A stretch of 64,000 nt of DNA, taken from assembly GCF_001444425.1 (NCBI RefSeq), contig NZ_CP013189.1:186001-250000 (forward strand), written 5' to 3'. The translations under genes were made by a program, and so were the position numbers. Below are positions 33,395 through 41,369 of this stretch, piece by piece. Positions within the stretch are counted from its first letter, which is position 1; every line of letters begins with the position of its first letter. The notes beneath the pieces are model-generated. The model made no database searches and was not told the origin of the DNA. It saw nothing but the letters and a program-made list of their open reading frames with translations. Source of the DNA: Pseudohongiella spirulinae (GTDB taxonomy: Bacteria; Pseudomonadota; Gammaproteobacteria; Pseudomonadales; Pseudohongiellaceae).

Positions 33395-33841
33395 ATGGAC
33401 GAGCATCGACTATTATTAGCCAAAGTTCAGTCTCAACAGTTCCAGGCAGCTTTCGAACGGTGTTGGAATTTGAATCGGGAGTTCGATTTAGCGCCCGAGT
33501 ACATATTAGGCATGCCCGCTTTGATGTGTGCGGCTTTGAGTATAGAGATCGGTCTGAAATCTCTACTTATAGAATCTGGGACGAGACCAAAGAAGGAGCA
33601 CAATTTGAGATTGCTGCTGAATGCTCTTCCGCCAGCTATCAAAGCTGCGATCGTGGATGAAGTGAAAGCCAAGTACCCGGACTTTCAATCACAGATCGCT
33701 AATGCAGAGAAAGCGTTTGTGACTTGGCGCTACTTTTATGAAAGCGAGGAGCATATTGAGGTGAACATCCTATTTGTAGGCGCACTCGGTGCTGCTGATC
33801 AGAAGCAACTCAACCTCAAATGGGAAGAATTCTCAAAGTGA
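33395..33841 (+). CDS. Cassette 27, gene 2: second HEPN-like helical protein
   Basis: 148 residues from ATG 33395. MCAALSIEIGLKSLLIES, KKEHNLRLLLNALPPAI and VTWRYFYESEEHIE resemble HEPN proteins of the type found with nucleotidyltransferases, where an E..LK helix and an H-L-L segment are conserved. No Rx4-6H is seen, so it may be the inactive partner of gene 1. The start lies 7 bases after the first gene. Confidence 0.6.
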   Translation: MDEHRLLLAKVQSQQFQAAFERCWNLNREFDLAPEYILGMPALMCAALSIEIGLKSLLIESGTRPKKEHNLRLLLNALPPAIKAAIVDEVKAKYPDFQSQIANAEKAFVTWRYFYESEEHIEVNILFVGALGAADQKQLNLKWEEFSK

Positions 33842-33845
33842 ATCC

Positions 33846-33949
33846 GCCTAACAAACAGTTCCACAGAGTCCAAAGTGCACTGTCATGCCTTCTGCAGAAG
33901 GCGCAAAAACACGCCAGTGCACTCTGGCTCGTGAACATGGGCGTTAGCA
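33846..33949 (+). repeat. attC 27
   Basis: 104 bp. Inverse core GCCTAAC 33846-33852, core GTTAGCA 33943-33949. Confidence 0.92.
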
Positions 33950-33977
33950 CTCTCATCAGTCATCGAAAGAGGTTAGT

Positions 33978-34796
33978 ATGAAAATATTTGTAAGCTGGTC
34001 AGGGAAGAGAAGTAAGGCCGTTGCCGAGTTAATCAGCGATTGGCTGAAGTGTGTCATTCAAGCCTCACAGCCATGGATTTCTACGCGAGATATTGATCGC
34101 GGAGCGATTTGGTTCTCAGAAATAAGCGACAAGTTAAAAGATGTGTCCGTAGGCGTAGTTTGCCTTACACAAGAAAACAAAGAAAAGCCATGGATCTTAT
34201 TTGAAACAGGAGCCCTGGCTAAAGGCCTGACGACTAATAGAGTATGTACTTTTTTAATCGATCTAAGCCCTGAGGACTTGCAAGATCCTCTTGCTCAATT
34301 CAATCACACAATGCCAGACAAAGGCAGCGTATGGGAGTTAACTAGAACCATTAATGACTGTCTTGCAGAAAAAGCACTTGATGAAAGAATTTTGAAGCAG
34401 GTATTTGATACATACTGGCCTCAATTCGATAAGAATTTCAAGGAGGCTTTGAAAGATAACCCACCTGGGGAAGTTGTTCCCCCTCGCTCGGAGCAAGATA
34501 TTCTTTCCGAAATATTATCAAACACAAGAAGTTTGACTCACAGAATTAGAGATCTTGAATCTGAAGTACATATAAGATCTAAAAACCGCTTTATCAACTC
34601 GATCAACTCATCAGAGTTCGATAAGAATGTGATCATGAAGATATTAAATATGGCTGAGTCAGGCAAATTCAGCGAGGATGAGATAATGTCGTCACTGATT
34701 GATTACGACATGCCAGAGTCCTATGCTCGTGACCTTATCAAAAAGACCTTAATCAATCGTGGCCCGAGTAATCGAGCAAAGATTGCTAACAAGTAA
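33978..34796 (+). CDS. Cassette 28: TIR-domain protein
   Basis: 272 residues. KIFVSWSGKRSKAVAELI, STRDIDRGAIWFSEIS, GVVCLTQENKEKPWILFETGALAKG (split here as box 3; Glu76 the likely NADase Glu) mark a TIR domain in residues 1-150. A charged helical C-terminal part (about 165-272) may sense or oligomerise. Such proteins deplete NAD or signal in phage defence. The CDS reads through the attC inverse core and stops inside the attC at 34794-34796. Confidence 0.83.
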   Translation: MKIFVSWSGKRSKAVAELISDWLKCVIQASQPWISTRDIDRGAIWFSEISDKLKDVSVGVVCLTQENKEKPWILFETGALAKGLTTNRVCTFLIDLSPEDLQDPLAQFNHTMPDKGSVWELTRTINDCLAEKALDERILKQVFDTYWPQFDKNFKEALKDNPPGEVVPPRSEQDILSEILSNTRSLTHRIRDLESEVHIRSKNRFINSINSSEFDKNVIMKILNMAESGKFSEDEIMSSLIDYDMPESYARDLIKKTLINRGPSNRAKIANK

Positions 34797-34837
34797 ATCC
34801 AGCTGACGCCACGGCGCACCTGATTTAGGCGTTAGGT
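34784..34837 (+). repeat. attC 28
   Basis: 54 bp, one of the shortest. Inverse core TGCTAAC 34784-34790 lies inside the TIR coding sequence; core GTTAGGT 34831-34837. Confidence 0.85.
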
Positions 34838-34874
34838 TGCCGAGTTACCACGAATATTACCGATAGGATTTATA

Positions 34875-36122
34875 GTGAAAAATTGCATAATTTGCAGAGA
34901 AAAAACAGATGATTTCTCAGACGAGCACGTAATTCCGGACTCTTTGGGGGGCTACTATCATATTTATACTGTATGCAAGCAATGTAATTCAGACTTGGGG
35001 TCAAAAGTAGATAGTGACTTAGTAAACCATAAATTCTCTGACTTTCAGCGCTTTTTGATGGGCATAAAAGGTAAGTCGGGAAAAATACCTAACCCTTTTT
35101 CTGGAACTCATTCATTTACTGATAATCCAGACCAAAAAGTTCAGGTTAGATTGGATGAAGGTCGAAAGACAGTTCCATATATCATCCCTAGCGTAAACCA
35201 AAATAATAACAACGGTGTAATTGATTCCGTCAATATTGTTGTAGATGCAACTGACGAGCATAAGCTTGATGACATAATAAAGAAAACGGCAAAAAGAATC
35301 GGCGTGCCATATGAGAGAATTTCAATTGGTGAAAAAATAGTTCAGTCAGCGCCATGCCCGGAAGTTCATATACCACTTTCAATAGACTTGCATGATTTTA
35401 AACTAGGATTGTTAAAAATAGCTTATGAGTTTGCCATAGATACAATACCAAAATATTACGATGACCAAATGGCAATTGATATCTCAAAAGTACTTCATAG
35501 TGCAAATCACGAAAGATCTACTGATTTTGTAAAGATTGGAAATGGATTTCAACATGAGGTCATGCAGCCCTTTGAGAGTCTTCTGGATTTTGAGAGCACA
35601 AAGCACTATTTGATACTTATTCAATCAGATGAAAACCTTACGTGCTTTGTAAAGTTACACAAGTTATTCACCGTTGGAGTTGTCCTTTCAGAGAATAACT
35701 ACCTTGATGAGAACTTCATAGTTGGGATTAATGATATTGCAGGAAAATCATTTTTCAAAATAAACGCATTTGAGTTAATAGAAAGAACGCATGATAAACC
35801 AGAGCTAAGGTTTCAATACTGGTTCAAAGATCAGAATTCTGTAGATAGATATCTTAATCTGCAAAGCGATCCGAATTTTGCTTTCTACATGGAAATGAAT
35901 GAAATCCCTTTCTTCAATAAGGATGGGAGTTATGCGGGTAAAACTGTACATCAGAAAATATCTGAATTAGTTGAAAGCGCTCGCGCAGGAAGTTTGGAGT
36001 GTGGCGGTATATCTGCTGGTATTGAATTGGATGAAGAGCTCTACATTAAAATAACTCCGTCTAATGAGCTTCTATGTGTAATATCAGTTCAAGAAGAGAG
36101 AAGGCAGGTGTGCAAATTGTGA
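34875..36122 (+). CDS. Cassette 29: HNH endonuclease family protein
   Basis: 415 residues from GTG 34875. CIICREKTDDFSDEHVIPDS and VCKQCNSDLGSKVDSDLV form a clear HNH_5-like zinc site with the catalytic His in DEHVIP. The remaining 350 residues are not recognised and may bind a target. The gene is AT-rich compared with the flanks. Confidence 0.8.
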   Translation: MKNCIICREKTDDFSDEHVIPDSLGGYYHIYTVCKQCNSDLGSKVDSDLVNHKFSDFQRFLMGIKGKSGKIPNPFSGTHSFTDNPDQKVQVRLDEGRKTVPYIIPSVNQNNNNGVIDSVNIVVDATDEHKLDDIIKKTAKRIGVPYERISIGEKIVQSAPCPEVHIPLSIDLHDFKLGLLKIAYEFAIDTIPKYYDDQMAIDISKVLHSANHERSTDFVKIGNGFQHEVMQPFESLLDFESTKHYLILIQSDENLTCFVKLHKLFTVGVVLSENNYLDENFIVGINDIAGKSFFKINAFELIERTHDKPELRFQYWFKDQNSVDRYLNLQSDPNFAFYMEMNEIPFFNKDGSYAGKTVHQKISELVESARAGSLECGGISAGIELDEELYIKITPSNELLCVISVQEERRQVCKL

Positions 36123-36126
36123 CCTC

Positions 36127-36225
36127 ACCTAACAAGCGGCTGCTGTCGGACTGACAAAAGCGTCACTCCTTTTGCTATCGCAAAAGCAGCGTCACTTTTG
36201 TCAGCCGCAGAGCCGGGCGTTATGT
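36127..36225 (+). repeat. attC 29
   Basis: 99 bp. Inverse core ACCTAAC 36127-36133, core GTTATGT 36219-36225; nested stem TTTTGCTATCGCAAAA. Confidence 0.9.
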
Positions 36226-36252
36226 GCCCCCACACATTAGGCTCAGGAGAAT

Positions 36253-37059
36253 ATGAAAAAAAGTCTGCCAATTTGGGAAACTATTCACCTCTGCGCCAAA
36301 GAGTTTGATAAAAGTGGAAATTCTCCCTTTACAAGGGGGGACATTATTAAGTGCGTTCAGAGTAAGATTCCTAACTGCAAACCTGATTCAATAAACCCAA
36401 TTATTCAGGGTCTAACTGACAATCTGCGCGGGGGTGCGCCAGGAGCTGCAGGTAAAAACCTACTTCATAGCGTCGGACGAGGTTTATTTGTTCTCCGAAC
36501 TTCAAGTAGCGTTGGAGCAGTTACTGGCACCACGCCTAACAGTCGAATTGTTCCTGAACCCCTGACCAAGCTATCTACGAATGTTGAATCAAAGCAACTG
36601 GATTGTATAGCACTTGGCGGAATTGACTTTAGGTTGATTTGTCAGCTGAGCGTTGAAAATGACGAATCGGGTAATATTCGCGAGTTCAGGCCACAGCTCA
36701 ATTATGCTGGTGCTGGATCCACTCCACTTAACAATTACGGCAACGGTCTGTTTTGTAGGTTCAAAATTCCAACTGGGCTTCAAAAATCTGGCGTTTACAT
36801 CATCGGCACAAAAAGTCAGCCCCTGTATGTTGGGGAATGTGTGAATCTCAGTGCTCGTTTCAACGCCGGATATGGGAATATTAGCCCTAAAAATTGCTAC
36901 GTTGGCGGTCAGGAGACCAATTGTCGGATTAACAATTTGATCTTTACAACAGTGAGTGGCGGTAAGGATTTGTTTCTGTGGTTCTTTGAGACACAGGATT
37001 ACAAGTCAGTTGAAAAAAGCCTACGACAATCTATCTCCTTTCCGTGGAACCGGGCATGA
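36253..37059 (+). CDS. Cassette 30: GIY-YIG nuclease with N-terminal winged-helix-like domain
   Basis: 268 residues. The N-terminal part (WETIHLCAKEFDKSGNSPFT, DNLRGGAPGAAGKNLLHSVG) resembles the DUF7669-type helical domain. The C-terminal part has SGVYIIGTKSQPLYVGEC and LSARFNAGYG, the GIY-YIG core with catalytic Tyr and Arg. A DNA-targeting, restriction-like role is inferred. AGGAGA precedes ATG 36253. Confidence 0.75.
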   Translation: MKKSLPIWETIHLCAKEFDKSGNSPFTRGDIIKCVQSKIPNCKPDSINPIIQGLTDNLRGGAPGAAGKNLLHSVGRGLFVLRTSSSVGAVTGTTPNSRIVPEPLTKLSTNVESKQLDCIALGGIDFRLICQLSVENDESGNIREFRPQLNYAGAGSTPLNNYGNGLFCRFKIPTGLQKSGVYIIGTKSQPLYVGECVNLSARFNAGYGNISPKNCYVGGQETNCRINNLIFTTVSGGKDLFLWFFETQDYKSVEKSLRQSISFPWNRA

Positions 37060-37065
37060 AGAATG

Positions 37066-37167
37066 CAATAACAAAGTCTTGCAGACGGAAAACTTCATAC
37101 AGACATGCCTTTTGCTCGCGCAAAAGCCACGCCAGCATGAATTTTCCGCTGAAGAACGGCGTTAGGT
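37066..37167 (+). repeat. attC 30
   Basis: 102 bp. Inverse core CAATAAC 37066-37072, core GTTAGGT 37161-37167. Related to attC 40. Confidence 0.9.
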
Positions 37168-37176
37168 AGCACTCCC

Positions 37177-37800
37177 ATGATTCAAGCAGATGTGCCAAGT
37201 CCAATTGATCTGAAAAATATGGAGGACGCTAAAGCGTGGGAGCAGGCTGCAATGCAGCGCCCATTTCGAAAAGACTTCTTCGCCGCGATTTGCACAGAGA
37301 TCGGCGCGCTTCAAAAGCCCGGACTTCGGATCTTAGAACTCGGCTCGGGTCCAGGTTTCTTGGCAGAGCATATCCTTGCACAACTGCAGGATATAAATTA
37401 CACATTGCTCGACTTCTCTGCCGCCATGCACCAACTGGCTAGCCAGAGGCTATCTGATCTGACAGGCAATACAATTCAGTATCTGGAGCGCAGCTTCAAA
37501 GAGCGCGGCTGGACCGACGGCATTGAAAAAGTCGAGGTTGTTGCCACAAATCAGGCTGTTCATGAGTTGCGCCACAAGCGCTATGCGCCTGAGCTTTTCC
37601 TCCAGGTACGCGATCTGCTCAAGCCAGGCGGTGTGTTATTGTTCTGTGACCACTACTTTGGTCAAGACGGTATGACCAATGATCAACTGTACATGAGTCG
37701 AATGGAGCAGCGGCAGGCATTGGAGTCGGCGGGGTACAGAGTGTCAGAGATTTTAGTTAAGGGTGGTAGGGCATTGTACAAAGCGCTACCTAACCATTAA
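37177..37800 (+). CDS. Cassette 31: class I SAM-dependent methyltransferase
   Basis: 207 residues. ILELGSGPGFLAEHIL is SAM motif I; YTLLDFSAAM, VVATNQAVHEL and LLKPGGVLLFCDHYFG are motifs II-post. The substrate, probably a small molecule, is unknown. It resembles ordinary metabolic methyltransferases, not DNA methylases. Single-gene cassette. Confidence 0.88.
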   Translation: MIQADVPSPIDLKNMEDAKAWEQAAMQRPFRKDFFAAICTEIGALQKPGLRILELGSGPGFLAEHILAQLQDINYTLLDFSAAMHQLASQRLSDLTGNTIQYLERSFKERGWTDGIEKVEVVATNQAVHELRHKRYAPELFLQVRDLLKPGGVLLFCDHYFGQDGMTNDQLYMSRMEQRQALESAGYRVSEILVKGGRALYKALPNH

Positions 37801-37865
37801 ATGAACTTCGCGCCTTCGGCGCCGGACGCAGCCTGCGGCTGCGCCGGTTATTAAGGGCGTTACAC
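37788..37865 (+). repeat. attC 31
   Basis: 78 bp. Inverse core ACCTAAC 37788-37794, core GTTACAC 37859-37865. Confidence 0.9.
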
Positions 37866-37889
37866 CCTCCTAGGAAGCCCTTCATATCC

Positions 37890-37906
37890 ATACGGCATTG
37901 CCGTAT
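37890..37906 (+). promoter_or_regulatory. Likely operator palindrome of the cassette 32 TA operon
   Basis: ATACGGC-ATT-GCCGTAT, perfect 7-base arms, ends 9 bases before the toxin ATG at 37916. It fits an autoregulatory site for the HigA antitoxin. Confidence 0.55.
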
Positions 37907-37915
37907 ATTTCAGAA

Positions 37916-38227
37916 ATGGTATTCATTGAAACGAGTCTGTTCACGAAGCTACTACCAGAATACCTCACGGACGAGGAGTACCGAGGGCTGCAGGCGCATT
38001 TGCTTAAAGCCCCGGAAGCTGGAGACCTAATCCGTGGCTCTGGCGGGGTGAGGAAGGTTCGTTGGGCAATATCTGGCTCGGGAAAGAGCGGTGGTGTGAG
38101 AATCATCTATTTCTGGTAGAAATCTAACCACCAAATCTGGTTTCTAACGATCTACCAAAAGTCCGAACAAGATTCGATTCCAGGCCACACGCTCAAGCAA
38201 ATTGCAGAGGCATTGAAGTATGAGTAA
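37916..38227 (+). pseudogene. Cassette 32: RelE/HigB-like toxin interrupted by an in-frame TAG
   Basis: The reading frame from ATG 37916 encodes FIETSLFTKLLPEYLTDEEY and GGVRKVRWAISGSGKSGGVR, then meets TAG at 38117-38119. The same frame continues with QIWFLTIYQKSEQDSIPGHT and ends TATGAGTAA. The paralog at 40687 has the matching region uninterrupted. This is therefore a single nonsense mutation, leaving a probably inactive toxin of 67 residues with an intact antitoxin downstream. Confidence 0.85.
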
Positions 38228-38507
38228 GCGAGATTTAGGCAACGAAATCCTGGAAGGCATTCGGGAGATCCAACAGCACAATAGGGGGCAGGTAAAGCTG
38301 CGTAGTACTGAGCTGGCTCCACCTTCTTCACCGCAAGTAATCCGTCTGAGGCTGAACCTGTCTCAGTCTGCGTTTGCAGGTCTAATGGGAGTCAGTGTCC
38401 GCACGTTACAAGATTGGGAGCAGGGCCGCAGAGAACCACAAGGCCCAGCACTTACCTTGCTGAGAATAGCAGAGCAGCATCCTGAAGTTTTCAGTGAACT
38501 TCATTAA
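38220..38507 (+). CDS. Cassette 32: HigA-like XRE antitoxin, toxin partner broken
   Basis: 95 residues. VIRLRLNLSQSAFAGLMGVS and VRTLQDWEQGRREPQGPAL form an XRE helix-turn-helix. Its ATG overlaps the end of the broken toxin in ATGAGTAA, the same junction as in the paralogous pair at 40994. It may persist as an anti-addiction gene or repressor. Confidence 0.9.
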   Translation: MSKRDLGNEILEGIREIQQHNRGQVKLRSTELAPPSSPQVIRLRLNLSQSAFAGLMGVSVRTLQDWEQGRREPQGPALTLLRIAEQHPEVFSELH

Positions 38508-38513
38508 CCACGG

Positions 38514-38576
38514 GTGTAACAATCTCAAGCAAACGGACACTCACTTCGTTCGCGCCGTTGTTGAAGGGCGTTAGGC
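38514..38576 (+). repeat. attC 32
   Basis: 63 bp. Inverse core GTGTAAC 38514-38520, core GTTAGGC 38570-38576. Confidence 0.88.
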
Positions 38577-38589
38577 GACTGGGATATCT

Positions 38590-39267
38590 ATGAAGCATGA
38601 ATCTGGAGAGAAAATTCAGTATACCAAGCGATGGTTCGCGTATTTCGATTTGTTGGGATTTTCTGATTTAGTTCAACAAAAAAGCATCAGTCAAATAATG
38701 CCCCTTTACAATAAAGCGCTAGATCAACTAGAACGATCTCCAGAAGAAAAGAAACAACAAGGAATTTACGTTTCCTGGTTTTCAGATACGTTCATAGTAT
38801 ATTCGCGGGGTTCAAAAGCTGAAGATTTTGCCAACATCGAACATGTTAGTCGATTGTTCTTCCAGCATTTGATTCTAAACAAGATAGCAGTCCGAGGAGC
38901 CCTTACATTCGGAGAGCTATATTCCCAGCAAGAAAAGAACATTTTTGTTGGGCCTGCGTTAATAGATGCGTATAGATACGGTGAAGGGGTAAATTGGCTC
39001 GGCTTCATTCTCACGCCAAATGCTATCAATAGGCTGGAAGAAGTAAGCTTACCTGCCCGAGAGAGGAATTTTTACAGAGGGGTCACGGATGAGACACTTT
39101 TTAAACCTGGCATCAAGGGTCCAATCTCAGCTTTTTCTTTCAACAACGGACTGGTCCAAGGAAAGAATCCCTACTTAAAAGCTTTGTCAGAAATGCGTGC
39201 CCAAGCCGATCCAAAATTCCAGGAAAAGTATGATAATACGATCAGTTTTATTCAAAAGTACGCCTAA
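38590..39267 (+). CDS. Cassette 33: divergent class III nucleotidyl cyclase-like protein
   Basis: 225 residues. AYFDLLGFSDLV (Asp20) resembles the first metal-site motif FxDxxGFT of class III cyclases. VSWFSDTFIVYS (Asp66) resembles the second, and AVRGALTFGELY plus FVGPALIDAYRYGEGVNWLG resembles the later substrate region. Pycsar cyclases are class III enzymes of similar size, but no effector gene accompanies it. The cyclase call is inference. The stop lies in the attC inverse core. Confidence 0.5.
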   Translation: MKHESGEKIQYTKRWFAYFDLLGFSDLVQQKSISQIMPLYNKALDQLERSPEEKKQQGIYVSWFSDTFIVYSRGSKAEDFANIEHVSRLFFQHLILNKIAVRGALTFGELYSQQEKNIFVGPALIDAYRYGEGVNWLGFILTPNAINRLEEVSLPARERNFYRGVTDETLFKPGIKGPISAFSFNNGLVQGKNPYLKALSEMRAQADPKFQEKYDNTISFIQKYA

Positions 39268-39339
39268 CAATCTCATGCAGTTCGCGCCTGTGGCGCCGGA
39301 TGCAACCATCGGTTGCACCGCTGATGAAGGGCGTTACTG
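39262..39339 (+). repeat. attC 33
   Basis: 78 bp. Inverse core GCCTAAC 39262-39268, core GTTACTG 39333-39339. Same family as attC 48, 50, 53 and 55. Confidence 0.92.
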
Positions 39340-39723
39340 CACTTGGAAGTGCCAGCCCCCGGTGCACCGCGGGTAGCTGATCTCGTGCCGGGTCGGTCAG
39401 AGTCTTTACCCTAGCCAATGCCGACTTCAAGTTCAGCTGCACAGTTGTCTGGTTCAATAGAATAAAACGCCATCAATGGTGAGGTGGCTGCCGGAGAATA
39501 AATTGCAAAAACAAACAGCCGGTTGGGAAGTGAATTCTAAGAGGTTTGTCGCTGATCAGCGGCAGTCGGTAACCCCGTGGCTGTCGGAGGCTTCATGCTC
39601 AGCGATGGCTTCGCATACTGGGTTTCAATCGGCAGTAGCGCTGCGTGCAGTAACAATACAATTAACTCCGCTCCCTTCGGTCGCCGGACGTGGGCTGACG
39701 CCCACGCCGGTTATCATGGGGCG
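39334..39723 (+). other. Cassette 34: ORF-less cassette, copy B
   Basis: 390 bp, homologous along its length to cassette 4 at 9990-10380. The most conserved block runs from the CAATAAAACGCCATC-like segment (about 39460) to the attC. No gene is convincing: the frame shared with copy A from TTG 39501 shows no third-position bias and here runs on through the attC. It may encode an RNA or carry a promoter. Nothing else is recognised. Confidence 0.7.
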
Positions 39724-39729
39724 TTATAC
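39648..39729 (+). repeat. attC 34
   Basis: 82 bp. Inverse core CAGTAAC 39648-39654, core GTTATAC 39723-39729. Same family as attC 4. Confidence 0.88.
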
Positions 39730-39819
39730 GTCGGAATCAGCCAGCAGCAGCTGCATAAGTTCCCGCAATAAAGTACAGAATTCGATACCGCAAACCGAAT
39801 AATATCTAGAGGCGATAAA

Positions 39820-40497
39820 TTGACAATTGGCCATCCAAAGCGCTACCAATACGGAAGCACAGCTGTACTTCGATACGTGCTCACGGATGGGCGAATCGAG
39901 ATGGCTTGGCCGTGTAGAGTTGTCGAAGACACTGATCAACTTGTAGCTCTTTTTATCGCAGCGGGTACAAAGTACAAGGCAGATCCGAAGCGTACCGCTG
40001 CTGAAAAGCGGGCCAATCCTTCAGGACCTGTGCCATCGGGTGAGTACGTTTGGACAGCGGATACACTCCGATTGATGTTGCCGCAGCGTATGCACTCTGT
40101 CTGGCTTTTCTGGGATAACGATTATAAGCGTCGACTCAACAGGTTCTTCATCAACGTTGAGGAGCCATTTCGACGAAGTGAAATCGGCTTCGATACCCAG
40201 GACCTCACGTTGGATCTGATTGTGCAACCTGATTTGACTTGGTCGTGGCGCGATGAAGATGAAATGCAAAACCATGTGAGGGAAGGGTTCTTCACTGAGA
40301 ACTTAGCAATGGCTGCTCGATCGGAATGCCTTAGTGTAGTCGAGGAGTTCAGTCTGGCGTCGCATCCTGCTCTATCAGGATGGGCAGAATGGACACCTCA
40401 CCCTGACTGGGATATTCCGACGATTTCGGAAGAATGGGCAAGCACTCCACCAACGTATTGGCATCGTCGATCTTGGGCTTATGGCGTCAGTGAGTAA
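39820..40497 (+). CDS. Cassette 35: DUF402-family protein
   Basis: 225 residues from TTG 39820, with GAGG about 9 bases upstream. MHSVWLFWDNDYKRRLNRFF, DLTLDLIVQPDLTWSWRDEDE and ARSECLSVVEEF match DUF402, a fold known from FomD and nucleoside-phosphate phosphatases that bind metal with the DLxLD..W.D.DE motif. A small-molecule phosphatase or phosphonate-ester hydrolase role is inferred. Confidence 0.75.
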   Translation: MTIGHPKRYQYGSTAVLRYVLTDGRIEMAWPCRVVEDTDQLVALFIAAGTKYKADPKRTAAEKRANPSGPVPSGEYVWTADTLRLMLPQRMHSVWLFWDNDYKRRLNRFFINVEEPFRRSEIGFDTQDLTLDLIVQPDLTWSWRDEDEMQNHVREGFFTENLAMAARSECLSVVEEFSLASHPALSGWAEWTPHPDWDIPTISEEWASTPPTYWHRRSWAYGVSE

Positions 40498-40544
40498 ACC
40501 GAATAAGTATCTGAGGTTTCGACTCTAGTGAGTACAGTGATGAC

Positions 40545-40634
40545 GTATAACAATCCGCAACAATCGCTCCCTTTGGTCGCTGGGACAGCCAAAACGCTTC
40601 GCTTTTTTGGCCGCCCTTGTGCGGGGCGTTAGCG
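40545..40634 (+). repeat. attC 35
   Basis: 90 bp. Inverse core GTATAAC 40545-40551, core GTTAGCG 40628-40634. Confidence 0.92.
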
Positions 40635-40686
40635 TCTGGCGGCCCCTGCTCTTGTAATCTATCCGTCTCTGACGTATAGTCCTTAA

Positions 40687-41001
40687 ATGTATACGATTGT
40701 CGAAACCCCAACATTTGCAGAAGATGCCAGGCAGCTCTGGTCGGAAGAGGAACGTGGTGCATTCTGTGCGTGGCTGGCGGCCAACCCGGAGTCAGGAGCA
40801 GTAATTCCAGGAAGTGGCGGCTGTAGGAAAGTTCGCTGGGCTCGAGCCGGCTCCGGCAAGCGTGGCGGGGTAAGAGTCATTTATTTCACCAGATTATCAG
40901 ATGAAGAAATCTGGCTTCTTGTAATTTTTAGCAAAGCGGTTAGAGAGACCATACCCGCACACATTCTGAAGGCGATTCGTGAGGTTATCGAGAATGAGTA
41001 A
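40687..41001 (+). CDS. Cassette 36: RelE/HigB-like toxin
   Basis: 104 residues. YTIVETPTFAEDARQLWSEE, GSGGCRKVRWARAGSGKRGG, RVIYFTRLSDEEIWLLVIFS and PAHILKAIREVIENE match the RelE-related toxins that precede an XRE antitoxin. It overlaps the antitoxin start in ATGAGTAA. It is the intact paralog of the broken toxin at 37916. Confidence 0.92.
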   Translation: MYTIVETPTFAEDARQLWSEEERGAFCAWLAANPESGAVIPGSGGCRKVRWARAGSGKRGGVRVIYFTRLSDEEIWLLVIFSKAVRETIPAHILKAIREVIENE

Positions 41002-41299
41002 GTATGCCAAGAGCATGAGCGGAGAGGAGCTTGGTGACAAGCTGCTGAAGTCCGTCAAGGAAATGAAAGCCGGCAAGGCCGCCCGAGTAACACAACATGC
41101 ATCGAATGAAGTGGCCTCGGCGCGGCTGAAAACCGGTCTGTCGCAGGCTGAGTTTGCACAAGTACTGCAGATATCTGCACGTACGCTGCAGGAGTGGGAG
41201 CAAGGCCGGCGGTCACCATCTGGTGCAGCGAAAGCTTTGATCCAAATTGCATTTCGCCATCCAGAGATTATCAAGGAAGGTTTGGCATCACAGCGCTAA
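40994..41299 (+). CDS. Cassette 36: HigA-like XRE antitoxin
   Basis: 101 residues from ATG 40994. VASARLKTGLSQAEFAQVLQ and ISARTLQEWEQGRRSPSGAA form the XRE helix-turn-helix. Toxin-antitoxin order is toxin first, as in HigBA. The stop lies in the attC inverse core. Confidence 0.92.
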   Translation: MSKYAKSMSGEELGDKLLKSVKEMKAGKAARVTQHASNEVASARLKTGLSQAEFAQVLQISARTLQEWEQGRRSPSGAAKALIQIAFRHPEIIKEGLASQR

Positions 41300-41350
41300 C
41301 AATCAATTGCACGCGACCAGCAAGCTGGCGCGTGAATGTGGGCGTTAGCA
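41294..41350 (+). repeat. attC 36
   Basis: 57 bp. Inverse core CGCTAAC 41294-41300, core GTTAGCA 41344-41350; short type. Confidence 0.9.
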
Positions 41351-41369
41351 GTCAAGTGAATCACTCCGG

